Source: Symsagittifera roscoffensis (Eukaryota; Xenacoelomorpha; Acoela; Convolutidae). From it: DNA of 64,000 nt. This document shows positions 50,101 to 58,900 of the stretch, piece by piece. The stretch lies in the NCBI RefSeq assembly GCF_963678635.1, contig NC_087067.1, positions 8,169,716 through 8,233,715 on the forward strand, read 5' to 3'. The notes below the pieces were generated by a model that saw only the letters and a list, made by a program, of their open reading frames with translations, made no database searches and was not told the DNA's origin. The position numbers were made by a program, and so were the translations under genes. Within the stretch, counting starts at the first letter, position 1; each line of letters starts with the position of its first letter.

Positions 50101-50471
50101 CTAGAACTGATGAAAAAAAAAACAACAGAGGAGCAGGCTGCTTAAAAAAACCATCCCTTAAGTTAAAACGATATTTCTGTATAAGTTACGTTTGTAAGAA
50201 GATAGACTAAGCCAGGTCAATATAATAAATTATTAGATCAGCTGTACAGTCCCCCCCCCCCCCCCCACCAATCACCAGTCATAGTAGAACTTTCTTACCC
50301 CTAGCCCTAAACCGACAACACAAAATGGAGGCGAAATTGTATGGCATGACTAAATTTTCTGTTTAAAAACATGAATCGGCTTCCGCGGTTGTCTGCTTAT
50401 CGCCACTCAACTAAGTAAAAGGTAACTAACCATATAAAGTCGGTTATGATCCCGCCAAGAACACAAATATC
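20118..50471 (-). CDS. RBKS: Ribokinase, seven recognised exons spanning 30 kb
   Basis: Ribokinase phosphorylates D-ribose to ribose-5-phosphate in the cytosol (PfkB family). Exons in transcript order are 50431-50471, 44158-44290, 43805-43868, 41666-41896, 40855-40946, 21161-21358 and 20118-20294 (TAG). All phases agree and the total is 936 bases, so 311 residues are visible. Human RBKS is 322, so only a short first exon with the start codon is missing upstream of 50471. Visible motifs are LGGIITDF at the N-terminal strand, GGKGANQ (about 36-42), NPAPAPN, NESE, TIIITLG, and GAGD (about 254-257) with the catalytic Asp, split across the last junction after DTT. Introns are GT-AG except 21359-40854, which is GC-AG (GCAAGT donor) and contains an 18.6-kb LTR element. 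No disabling change is seen. Confidence 0.92.
20684..20922. repeat. Short inverted/direct repeat unit in last ribokinase intron
   Basis: GACGACAGGAAATTAGACGATCAG at the left end is mirrored by GGTCGTCTAATTTGCTTGTCGTC at the right. Between them a TGCGTGCAAAT...GAGTAAATACTGGTTGTCC unit of about 80-90 bases occurs twice in tandem. Probably a small TIR element. Confidence 0.5.
21392..21801 (-). repeat. 3' LTR (410 bp)
   Basis: On the plus strand it starts TGAGTTAG and ends GGTTCCA, giving the canonical TG...CA ends. It contains a hairpin GCTGAAACTACAAGTAGTTTCAGC. By eye it differs from the other LTR at five positions. The base run next to it inside the element reads GGATGGG on the minus strand, a weak polypurine tract. 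Confidence 0.95.
21802..23406 (-). other. Non-coding 3' region of the retroelement
   Basis: About 1.6 kb between the last ORF and the 3' LTR. No minus-strand frame of note. Plus-strand open frames such as 22620-22823 have biased G/T composition and are not credible. Confidence 0.5.
23407..25219 (-). pseudogene. Unknown two-part retroelement ORF downstream of env
   Basis: The first frame, 25219-24461 (252 codons), is rich in Ser, Pro, Thr and Asn and looks disordered. The second, 24498-23407 (about 363 codons), is globular in composition, with many aromatic and His residues and a hydrophobic C-terminal segment ending HGFFPDD. The two overlap and sit one base apart in register. The open part of the second frame extends upstream to a seven-T run (minus-strand GATTTTTTTAGC, near 24518), where a +1 shift, or a one-base change in the T run, joins them into about 600 residues. 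I recognise no family. Its place after env suggests an accessory or structural role. Uncertain whether the shift is programmed or decay. Confidence 0.6.
25226..27839 (-). pseudogene. env: Envelope-like viral glycoprotein gene, interrupted
   Basis: The gene starts at 27839 with a hydrophobic leader typical of a signal peptide. The same frame continues through a stop at about 27489 and another near 27278 into a 449-codon stretch (27176-25827). That stretch has many paired cysteines, N-glycosylation sequons and an LRQLCELERTQIL helix followed by ALAVLKIPYAGYLLSGN. A frame change lies before 25827, and the tail (25696-25226) has two hydrophobic stretches fit for a membrane anchor, then a long hydrophilic tail. 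An env gene would let the element form infectious particles. The overall look reminds me of class III fusion glycoproteins of negative-strand RNA viruses such as chuviruses, but that is inference. Probably non-functional here. Confidence 0.6.
28210..28844 (-). pseudogene. Pro/Ser/Thr-rich ORF between pol and env, interrupted
   Basis: One minus-strand frame is coding-like over about 200 codons, with TSSQENPAIPTTTQ and later FDIPQSPTPITPENT. It is interrupted by about two stops. The composition is disordered and proline-rich, with no recognised domain. Neighbouring frames produce the shorter open frames 28844-28617 and 28298-28071. It may be an independent accessory gene or an N-terminal extension of the env transcript. 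Low confidence in exact ends. Confidence 0.4.
28845..29831 (-). other. Retroelement spacer between pol and the Pro-rich ORF
   Basis: G/T-biased on the plus strand. No minus-strand frame longer than about 60 codons and no motif seen. Confidence 0.4.
29832..31578 (-). pseudogene. pol: Retroelement integrase
   Basis: The N-terminal zinc-binding part has the HHCC pattern: H...KGH, then CNGCIVCQ. The catalytic core shows Asp in FDTKGPISP, Asp in LVTDNGTEF and Glu in TNGLVEGMNRSL, the DD35E triad. The C-terminus has a GPY motif (LRKGPYQI), usual in Ty3/Gypsy integrases, followed by a basic, hydrophilic tail ending at 29832. It would insert the cDNA into host DNA. Breaks: a TGA at 31390 separates the linker (31578-31390) from the core frame (31356-30412), and a frame change near 30411 precedes the GPY region. 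Catalytic residues are intact, so decay is recent. Confidence 0.88.
31566..32572 (-). pseudogene. pol: Retroelement RNase H
   Basis: Directly follows RT. An Asp in MCDASNFGIGAALLQ, a Glu in LSTLMRECTAII and an Asp in VLFTDHKPT match the first three RNase H catalytic residues. The following TAGKNLALPDTLSR segment (the usual connection to the integrase linker) completes it. Its open frame is 32423-31566; the upstream 150 bases continue the RT frame after a TAA and then shift one base near 32455. It would degrade RNA in the RNA/DNA hybrid. Confidence 0.85.
32573..33910 (-). pseudogene. pol: Retroelement reverse transcriptase
   Basis: The 435-codon frame 33880-32573 begins with a spacer after protease. 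It then carries the RT core: LKIVLDARYLN, FTTADMNSAYNQMPL (motif A Asp), RLFYGISIGPASFSAFM, and AITYLDDVFMQ (the YLDD catalytic motif), then FLGHNIE and the thumb/connection region. Order and motifs are Ty3/Gypsy type. The frame ends at a TAA (32573-32575) directly followed, in the same frame, by the expected connection sequence, so it is a premature stop. It would copy element RNA to DNA primed from the primer-binding site. Confidence 0.9.
34100..34510 (-). pseudogene. pro: Retroelement aspartic protease in -1 frame to gag
   Basis: Overlapping the end of gag, the -1 frame reads through FSIDSGAES, the catalytic D-S-G-A signature of retropepsins, then IIIIPTWNE. The frame then breaks: a one-base shift and a TAG near 34300, a TAA inside the flap region near 34280, and another TAA near 34131. 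The -1 relationship and an A-rich G-AAA-AAA run at about 34475 suggest that protease was made by ribosomal frameshifting. It would process the Gag-Pol polyprotein. Confidence 0.75.
34361..37897 (-). pseudogene. gag: Very long retroelement gag with CCHC zinc knuckle
   Basis: One frame of about 1178 codons runs from ATG at 37897 to TAA at 34361, interrupted by TAA at 37535-37537 and a TGA near 36940. A Gln/Asn/Pro-rich N-terminal half (about 500 residues) precedes a capsid-type domain (DYLNAVTANL, then LDGAAQKWFSVLP, about 36265-36090). A perfect CCHC knuckle, CNYCRRYGHSISEC, lies near 35510-35550. A long Asn/Arg/Ser/Tyr-rich tract (about 35470-34860) follows, then an acidic tail. Gag packages the RNA. 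Usual Gypsy gags are 300-500 residues, so this is more than twice normal. Antisense open frames, such as 34912-35559 on plus, mirror the low-complexity tract. Confidence 0.85.
37878..38339 (-). CDS. Basic ORF upstream of and overlapping gag
   Basis: An intact 153-codon ATG frame in a different register from gag, overlapping its start by 20 bases. It is strongly basic: RTKRQTIKRKIINKQRQITR, a second cluster KRGKRRIKKQYKPK, with a Ser/Glu-rich acidic stretch between. Arg/Lys-rich patches fit an RNA- or DNA-binding or nuclear-targeting protein, but I recognise no family. It may be an upstream accessory gene of the element, or the original gag N-terminus reached by a shift. It is the only sizeable frame in the element without a break. 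Confidence 0.5.
   Translation of the reverse strand: MSFKNLGNKQTIVLHYCEIDNKKYDLVITPHTQTVGYIRTKRQTIKRKIINKQRQITRKRFSKNRNAFSESEASSLDELYNLKESIDKNCPIHNQLYFSDSETTSNSSKRGKRRIKKQYKPKPVHLYNWNQPIKHIDSYILTVIRRKNEPHSK
38340..39570 (-). other. Retroelement 5' leader
   Basis: About 1.2 kb between the primer-binding site and the first ORF. No credible frame. It contains several near-repeats of a TCCTGGGTCT / AGGTTAGGCCTTGATGATC type (about 38430-38940), which could be packaging or structural elements. Confidence 0.45.
39571..39585 (-). promoter_or_regulatory. tRNA primer-binding site
   Basis: Two bases inside the 5' LTR the minus strand reads TGGTGCGACCATAAG, beginning with the TGG that complements tRNA 3' CCA. 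I cannot assign the tRNA species. Confidence 0.7.
39588..39997 (-). repeat. 5' LTR (410 bp)
   Basis: Same length and ends as the LTR at 21392-21801, with five visible substitutions (about 98.8% identity). It would carry the element promoter and the polyadenylation signal. Confidence 0.95.
40002..40854. other. Start of ribokinase GC-AG intron, with repeat copy B6
   Basis: Positions 40206-40480 are a forward copy of the GC-rich dispersed repeat (CAGGGGCGGATCTAGG start). ATTTTAAACTAACGCA occurs at 40029-40044 and its counterpart is rebuilt across the empty retroelement site, so the target lay in a small local duplication. The intron donor is at 40853-40854 (GC on the minus strand). Confidence 0.6.
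41897..43804. other. Ribokinase intron with possible gene fragments
   Basis: Two minus-strand stretches look protein-like but are not linked to ribokinase by phase. At 42300-42545 one frame is rich in Trp, Pro, His and Gly (VSVDIFMDWPREVP) but opens with a TAA. At 42690-42830 a cysteine-bearing segment (LTCSGEISGKVMDGDSKKVG) shifts frame before another Cys-containing block. They may be decayed exons of an extracellular-type protein. Positions 43290-43640 hold a dispersed repeat also found at about 51930-52220 and 58500-58780. Confidence 0.3.
46829..46906 (-). other. tRNA-like segment (SINE head or tRNA pseudogene)
   Basis: The minus strand shows an A-box-like TTAGTCAAAGAGTAAAG and a near-perfect B box GGGGTTCGAATCCCTGC at tRNA spacing. 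The ends do not pair as an acceptor stem, so a functional tRNA is unlikely. Confidence 0.45.
47870..47975 (-). other. Degenerate tRNA-like segment
   Basis: The minus strand has GCCGATTGTTAAGCG (like a Ser/Leu tRNA D-arm), a CGAGACTCCGATTCTCG anticodon-like stem-loop and a GGCTCGAAGCC T-arm-like end. The stems are imperfect; probably the head of a tRNA-derived SINE or a relic. Confidence 0.3.
48085..48640. repeat. Foldback element with nested arms
   Basis: Outer arms: CAAGTCGCGAATATTGGTGC...CACCTTTACGGCTTTTTGA pairs with TCAAAAAGCCGTAAAGGT...GGCACCAATATTTGCGACTTGG. Inner arms around 48228-48335 and 48375-48490 pair through ATATCGCAATTTTTTGAA and AATGTGGCCTT...CTTTCCAATTTATTAC. Nearly the whole 550 bases can form one hairpin. 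No coding capacity. Confidence 0.75.
48831..48988. repeat. Small inverted-repeat element
   Basis: TCATACTCGTCAGTAAGC pairs with GCTTATTAACGAGTATGA, and the inner ATATTAACCAATCAGAAT pairs with ATTCTGATTGGTTAATAT. MITE-like, adjoining the larger foldback. Confidence 0.65.
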
Positions 50472-52941
50472 CTGCAAAGCAAAACCAGCTGTGCTTTCTG
50501 TCATTCTTCAGATCGAAAAAATAGCAGGAAAAGTTGAACTCTAAAGCCAACAAGTAATGTCCGAGATCAAACCAAACCAACTGAATTATTACTTAATAAA
50601 CTAGTAATTTTATCGGCCCTGTGTTAACTTTTCAGTTCAGATGAGAAAGATTGCGAGCTAGTTCAGGCCAGTAAAGTAATAAATATCAATTAAGACCTGA
50701 ACACGGATTAGTCAAATGCGGTGGTGCAAGTTTCGAGATAAAATCAGAAACATATTTGAGAATGTAAATTTGGTTCTAAAAGCTGTCAGAAATCTGAAAT
50801 ACAGCAAGGTTTCAACAGGCTTTAAATTTTATAAAGATCAAATTATGTTCCTTAAAATAGTCAGAAACCAACTTAGTTAAAGTTATTTGAAAACTGTTTT
50901 TCGCCACTTGTGTACCATTACAAAGCAAGCTAGAAAATGAGACAACAGCCTGAAGTCGAAAAAAAAACGTATTAAAAACGCAAAAAACTAGATTAACGAA
51001 AACTTTCATACGTTTGTCTCGATTTTTTTCGGGATGACGAGACGAGACAGAAAATTGAGAATAGACAATTTTATATTTTCCAAAAAGACATTTATTTTAG
51101 CATGATTCTAAAACATTGATGATTGAATCGCATGAAATCGAACATTGTAACATTTCATCTTGCTTTTTTACTGAATTTCATGTTCGGTGATTAAGAATGT
51201 TGGTTTAATTCTCTTGACTAGCTTATTTTTCTTCTTAAGAAACATTTATAGATTACGACCACTTATGGCGTGTTATTTATATTAAGGATTAAAAACTTAA
51301 CAACTCGAGGTGAAATTATTTGCAAACAGTGACAAAATCTGGATTTTTTTACAACTTTGCAATGATATCTGATCAACTTTGATAAATTTTACAAGTGAAC
51401 ATGATTGACTTAAATAAAACTGAAACTGAAAACACATGCGTATATCGAAAAAAAATCAGAAATCCTCACACTCGAATATTTTTTAACACTCGACTAAGTT
51501 CTTTCAAAGCAACCCAGTAATTTTGTTTCGTTTTATTTTTCGAGTCTTTGTCGAAAAGAAATCGGAAACAGCCTTTGCCGATAAAAAAATCTCGAAAGGT
51601 TTTCTTCAGTCCGAATTTTTACAATTAATAGAGATATTTATCGAAAAGCGAATGAGATCTCCTAAACTCCATTCAAAGCGAACCTAAAAGCAAGCTTCAA
51701 AAATGAAAATAGAAAAAATTTATGATTAAAAAAGACAAAAAGCCGAATTCCCAATACTTTAAGCACACTGAACCGAGCCCCATTATAATTGCGAAAATTT
51801 AACCGATTATTCAACTTTCCTGTTTTACTGAAAAAACAAAGCTTGTACGCTTGTTTAACTTAAATGGGAAAACTAAATCTCGTTAAAGTACTTCGAGAAT
51901 CGTTCATGACTAACACTTGATTCATAAAATTACCCCAATTGAAAAAAAAAATGGACCCATAGAACTTTTTATATGGCTGGGAATTCGCAAATTCAGATGC
52001 ATTTTTGGAAGTTATAGTCAGTCGCATTTCACTTTCGTAATTGGAGAGAACAATTTGCCCTCCTTTAGCAAATGAAACTCATTTGAAATTGAACAAGATC
52101 AAAAGACTAAACGCAAAAAATCAAATTTGATAACTTTTCCTGAAACACAAAAAAAACCACGCGACTCAAAGTGATAATACTAGTGAAATGAGTAGTAATA
52201 CATAATATTCATTAAAAAAACTACAGAAAAGTTCTTCTTTTTTTCTTCAAATCAAGTTCATTTTTAGTGCGAGGTGCAATTAGAGAACCAAACCAATGCG
52301 TAAAAATAAAATAAGCATAATTGACATTTTGCTTCAAAAAATGAATGGCAAACAAAAAAAGTTTCTCATTGAAATCAAGTTTTCTTGGTGTAAAAATATC
52401 AATCTTTCATATAAAGAACTCTAATGGATCACTTTACTCGCTCGAAATTGAACTAAAAATCAAAAACTTCAGACTAGTTTTTCTCGCCACTGGGTAAACT
52501 TTTTGAAAAATAATAATGTCGTTCGAATCACTACTGAAAATGCTTAAATTTGATATATCACTTGACCCATTCCGATGATGATGTAGGATGCCTGATTTTG
52601 TGGAAAACAAAAAAAAACTAAAACACACCCGGAACAAAAACTGAATATCCCATTGAGACACTGGATCACATTCCAGCGTTTTCGAGGGAGCTTCCACTCG
52701 CAGGGAAAACTTGATCCTGGGTTCTAGCTCTTTTCGAGATCAGTCTCAACTATTCTCAAGTAATAGGGGAAAGCGAAGTTTTGATGGTGGTTAATTTCAA
52801 ATACAGTGAAGTAGAAAAAAAGTAAAGCAAAAATAAATCGTGTTTGAGTTCACTAGATATACATATGGCCGATAATTTTTCTAATGCAGTTTTGCAATAT
52901 TGCACAAAGCTGATTTCCAACGTTTTCAATTTCTGGAAATT
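50472..52941. other. Between ribokinase and ROS1-like genes
   Basis: It should contain the missing short first exon of ribokinase (about 10 codons) and the ROS1-like 3' UTR; neither could be pinned. A dispersed repeat copy lies at about 51930-52220. Open frames such as 50812-51009 and 52434-52697 are not convincing. Confidence 0.4.
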
Positions 52942-55900
52942 CTATTCTGGAAACGATTTCACGGGGTCCAAATCTGTATCTAGCCTCAGATTGTCAAAAT
53001 CTGGGCTGCTGTCAAAAAAAGCATCCTGATTGGTCGGTTTTGGCGGCAACGGCAAGGGTTTTGAGGGGTCCGATATGGCATTTTTCTTGAAGCTGTTCAG
53101 CTTGCGATTGATATTGGGCAGCATTGCGTAACCATTTTTGATGACGTAATTTGAATTGGGTTTCGGAGGCGGCGAATGTCTCGATAGAAGAGGGGAATCT
53201 TCCATATTCTGATAACTTTTCGCATCGCTTGAGTTTAAACGGTTGCTCGCCTCTGGCTTGTGTTTCCTTTCCATAGGAGTACTTGCAGTCAGCGTTCTAA
53301 AACAGATTTAAAAAATGTTAATAACTTTATCGTGTCGGTGGCATTGGCAAGTGTATGATTTTTTAATTGAACAATTTGTGTATAACTTAATTTAAAGTTT
53401 GAATATAATTTTAAGTGCTTACTTTTATTAGGCATAGAAAATCGTTCAACTCTTTTTCCTGTCAACTTTTTTATTAGTTAAATATATCGCATACATATAT
53501 CGTTTAAAACATTGGGCAAAAAGACGATCGTTTGTTAATGTTTTTTTTTCTCAAAATTTTGGTGAATTAGTTGAACACGGGTCTGGATCGCTAAGTGAAT
53601 CGCTTAAATTGCCCATATTTGGTACACTTGTCATTCTAGACGTACTTTACACTAACTTACCAAAATATTAATGATTTATCTTACTCGGCAAAAAGCCACG
53701 ACTTTGAAACTCACTTTCTTGCAGTGCAGTAACCAAGATGGTCATCTTGGAACCCAAATTCAGCATCGGACAAGTAAACCGAGTTGCAACTGAATGCGCC
53801 CGCCACGCTATCACTGAACTGCTCTGGAAACGGACTCGCTGTATCATCAACTCTCAGTTGATTACACACACGCATGTAACTTCTCGAGAAATCATCATCG
53901 TTGCATGATTCATTTTGACTGATAGCCGAATTACTCATTGCAATCGAAAGCAAACTTGAAATATCATCTGTCAGGCCGTCTCGTTTAGCTAGCGTGCTAT
54001 AATTTCCGAGTGAGTTGGCATATATTGTATTAGTGTCTGTTTTATTTGACCCAGTTGAGCAAGGGTAGTCCCATTTTGGGATCGATCCATCGTTCATGAT
54101 TTCAGGAGACTCTGTACGAATCGTTGGCAAGAGAGATTCCTGAGTTTCATTAAGCTGCGAACTATTCACATTCATTCCTGAAGGTGTAACATATATCGGA
54201 CTGTAGAACCCTGGATCATTTTCGGTTTGCTCTTCGTTAGTCCCATCATTCTGCTGATTGAAATATAAAAGCCTCAAAAACGAATCCAGAAAATTCAGAA
54301 TGTCGAAAAAAGTCGGACGCTTGCTCGGCTTTTTATTCCAACAATTCTCCATCATTTGTCCCAGTTCCGGGATGCAAGATTCTGGAGGTTCCAATCTACC
54401 GCCAGACTTCACAAAGTGCAGCACATCGACGTTATCTTTGCCTGGATACGGCTGGTTTCCAAACGTCATAATTTCCCAGAAAACAACCCCGTAGCTCCAG
54501 ACATCAGATTGGGATGTGAAGATTCCGTCAATTAGGGATTCTGGCGACATCCAGCGAACTGGCATTAATGCATTGCCCGTTTTTCTGTAGTACTCCTGTT
54601 TGTATACATCTCTCGCTAATCCAAAATCTCCTACTTTAACAATATAGTCACAATTAGCTCTTGCTTCCTTCAAAGCCGGATCTGCAATTTTTGAGACCAG
54701 GCAATTCCTAGCGGCAAGATCTCTGTGTAACATGTGGTGTTCGCTTAAATAGTTACATCCATTTGCAATATCAATCGCAAACATAATTTGGTCTTTGAGC
54801 GACAAGGGTTCCCTTGACGAGCAGTTCGAATGTTCATCAAACTCATCTTCGTCTTCGTTTCTCGACTGCCGCAAAAAAGTTAAAAGGTCATTCTGCATTA
54901 ACTCCATGATAATTCCAATGGGCTCACTGTCCATGCAAATACCGTAAACTTCGACAATGTTCGGATGCTCAAAATTTCGCATCAAAATTGCCTCTTGAAT
55001 GAAGTCTTGCTTTTGCTCAGGCCCTGCGTTGTTGTTTAGAAACTTTACCGCAATTCGGGTGTTGGCGATCGAGCCTTCTCTTAATCTCGACAACGCCGAG
55101 TATACTTCTCCGAAAGCGCCAGATCCAATCAAGTTGTCGATTTGAATGTAATTCGCCTTAATCATCTTCAAGCCTTGCAATGAATCGAACTTTTTACTGC
55201 CTGTGTAATTTGTTCCCACATAATACAAAATATCATTTTCAGCTTTAAACGGCGCTTCCTGGAGCAAACTTAATCTAGCTCGGTTCAAAGTGTTAAGCTG
55301 TATCGTATTTGGTGAAGTAACTTCCGATATTCTTTTGTTTTTGAAACTGGAAATTACGCACCAGTTTCGACAAGAAATGAAAACGAAAATCAGTATCACA
55401 AAGCCACTAAAAGCGCACATTAGCAAAGCTGTTTGGGAAGTCATGGCCAGTCCGAACACTTTAAGCTCACTTGACTTAATATCAGGTGCCGAATCATCGG
55501 GCAGAAGATAAGCGAATGACGAGTTGACACTCGGGCTGAAATGACTCACACCGAAGTCAGTTCTGACCCTCGCTCGCAGAAAAATGCCTATTGTAATATC
55601 TTTTCCAATTTGCAAATCAATAGTGGAACGATTTCCTTTATAAATCTGTGAGCAACTTTCTCGAAGAGGTTCCGTTTCTGTTGAGACTTTGCAGGCTTGC
55701 ACTTCGAAAATCAAGCTGGAATTTTTGGGACAATTTAGTCTTCTAGATTCCAATAATACTCTTAAAATTCTTCTGTTACGGTGCAATTCGGGTTTATTTG
55801 GGGCTTCCGGGTTACCGGGCAGCGTCCTTAAAATAAGTGTATCGTCTTGATAACTATTTGCAGTTGCATTTGATTTCGTTTGAGTTACCAGCATTTCAGT

Positions 55901-58900
55901 CTTGTAAATAACTGTAAGCATAACTTTGTACATATTATAAAACTTCAATTCACTAAACGTAAATTTCACTTTTTCGCCTCTTCGCATCAGAAGATTCTCT
56001 TCTGTTGTCGATTCAACCAATTCATTTTTCTCTCCATCAATGTCGTATATACTAACAATCGCGGACTCAAAATCGTGTTGCCTTGAAAAAGTCCACGACA
56101 TTTCTATTGTGGATTCGTTTACATTTTCCAGCAACAACTTTTTAGGCAGGTCAAATGTTTTTATGGTTTTTGTTTTAGGTGGCGAAATTAAATCTTCGTG
56201 AAGCGCATGATAAACGCTGATTGCAACTTTATACAACGTAGCGGGCTGCAGGTCTTTCAAGGTTACTGAATAAGTCTTCTTTCCTCTCGAATATTCCGGC
56301 TGAAAAATTACGTGCTTCAGATCTTTTGGGTAATTATCAGAGCTGCGCCATCCAATGTAAAATTGGAGGTCATTTGAAGGTCCGTTTAATTGCCTGGGGT
56401 TCATAAAGGTCAACATAATTTCATACGGGTTCACCCGGTATACGTGGAAAGATTCCACGCCTGAAGGTGGCCCAATAGACGTTCGGAAATAAACAGGGGG
56501 ACTGAGTGATGGGTACTGATAACTGAAATAGTTCGTGACTCCGATTTGAAAAACATAAGTCGTGACTGCTTTCAGATTCAGAATAGTTTTATTTTTACCA
56601 ATTAGGTCTACATCGTAGCTAACATTGCATTTAACCATTGCATGCTCGCTCGTAGGTCCGCATGTGTCAATTTGCGCTAAACTATCAACTTCTTTAAAGA
56701 AAATTGAGAAAACGACTGTCGGCATTTTCGTGTGAACGCAACTTGGATCCTCAATTCTACTCGGAACAAAATCGGGTTTAAACCCTAGATTTATCGAGTT
56801 ATAAGTCATTGCAAGTAATGTAGGACTAACTGAGTAGTTTCTAGGAATGAGACACTTCTCAGGCGGTACTGGTTGCAAATCGTGACCAAATGCAACTATG
56901 TCTGTGAACTCCTTTTGTGGTTGGACCGGGGGAAGCGGTAACTCCTGGGATGTCAAAACTTCGCCAGCTCCGTCAATACTATTGACATGCTCACAGCTCA
57001 GGAAGTTCTGGGAAGCTCTTTTTGTCATCCAAGTGACACCTTTCGAATCGGCAGTAGCTGATATAATGGAAGCAAACAGCGGTATTGTTCCATGCGGGAC
57101 ATCTGGATTGTTCATTATTTCCACTTCCTGGCACGAACATCCATCAAAAGACATTCGGACGAATTTGAAGTCAGCTCCAGATTCGGATCCAGAACTTTCA
57201 GCTGTCACAACTAAGCGTTCGTTTATCAATGCCAGAGAATTAACTAGAAGTGTGGGTCCCAGTCGATTTCCCAGGAGTGCATGGCACTTTTGAACCTGAT
57301 CGACTTTACAACCAAAAGTTTCTAAAGCTGTCTCGTCGTCATACCTAAAACAATAACTTTAACTTAACTTGTTTATAAGTTTCATTGGAGAAATTATAAG
57401 AATGAGTATCATACAAATCACGAGTTTAACATTGTCGGTCACTAACCAGCAGATCTTGAATTGATTCATATGTATAGAAAACGCTAATTTTTACACCAAA
57501 ACAGCATAATTTGTATAACTTTCGATATTAATCTTAGGCTTTACTATATCCGAAATAACCAATTATTGTAATAAGATAACGTACTTCTCTGACAAAGAGT
57601 ATTCATCATTGAAGTCGGGGTCCAGCAACGGGTAGAGTTTGAATGCCTGTCTGTCGACCAGATTAGTCATATGACCACTCTCCATCTTCACGCTGTATCT
57701 TATTCCATACACTTCCACCTGGTGTATACTTCTGGACCGATCTGGCTTCTCCGAAATGAAGGTCAACAGTCCCGAGATCCAGGGGTCAACTACTAGCGAC
57801 ACTATCTTCTCATCGATGTCCAATGCAAACTCTTTAGTTCTGAAAAGACAACTCAATATGAAACCCGTTGTTTTTTATACCAATCCACTTTTAAAAAAAA
57901 TCAGAAACAATCAACTTGCTTTTGAAGAGTTTCATGCGGTAATTCAAAGATGATCTCCCTTAATTAGCAGAAAGCGTTCAGAACATACTGGACGCAAAGC
58001 AGCATATAAAAAAGAGGGTTCTTTTCATAACTATGGTTCCAAGTCACGGGAAGGAACCATTGAATAGGGTGGGTTCTTTCAGCCCAATTTTTACCGCATA
58101 GATAAAATCTTGTGAAAAATCAAGGTTGGTATCATGTAAAAAATCTTTTAGCTGTAATTTGAAATACAAAAAAAACATAGAAAAGTCGCCAAGTCGAGAA
58201 ATATTAGAATTTTTGTTTTTCAGATGATATCTCGACAGAATGCTAAGCTACCAACTTAATGCTACGGATCTTTTTTTTTATTTTAGCTAGAATGATTCTT
58301 GTAGTTCCTCTGGAATTCATAACCTTTACTGGGAAAGACTTGAGGAAATTCTAAACATAATCAACACGTTGGAAGCGTCCAATAACTCAAGTAAACAGAA
58401 AAAAAATAATGACTAGTTTTATTTGAACTTCAAAGAAAAAAACAGCTAGCCTTGAAGCTCTTTGCATTTTTAGAACAATTTATGATTGAATTTGTTGATA
58501 AAATTGACCGCCCAATCTGAAAAAACTGGATGAACAAGCAAGTTTTTTATTCCGCTGGGAAATCTGAAAAATAAAATCCATTTTCGAAACTAGAAGTGGA
58601 TCACGTGATTCGTGACCTTTAATACGCTTTTGCCGTTCGATAGAAATGAATTGAACTTGAAAAGAAATCAAAACGCGAAAATCCCGAACAAATTACGACT
58701 TCCTGAAAAAAATCATCACGACCTATATAAAAGTCTAAACTACGTTCATCGGCTCTAATAAGTGATTATTTTTTCGATTTTAGTTTTTTTTATTGATTTT
58801 TGAATGACGGTGCTCGAAAACTCGGTACAAAAACTTCAGCTAGTTCTACATGTAATTAAAAACACTATATCCACGCTCTGTGACGAAAGATTTAACTTTT

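Larger units (their letters stand above)
44291..50430. other. Large ribokinase intron, repeat-rich
   Basis: A 6.1-kb intron (GTTAGT donor at 50430, TTGCAG acceptor at 44291-44292). It contains an (AC)n microsatellite at 45721-45740, a polyC run at 50251-50266, two tRNA-like segments and several foldback structures. A minus-strand open stretch of about 60 codons (49640-49825, with SEMCFKHWEQMCGVDP) is protein-like but unneeded, because the flanking ribokinase exons join in phase without it. Confidence 0.5.
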
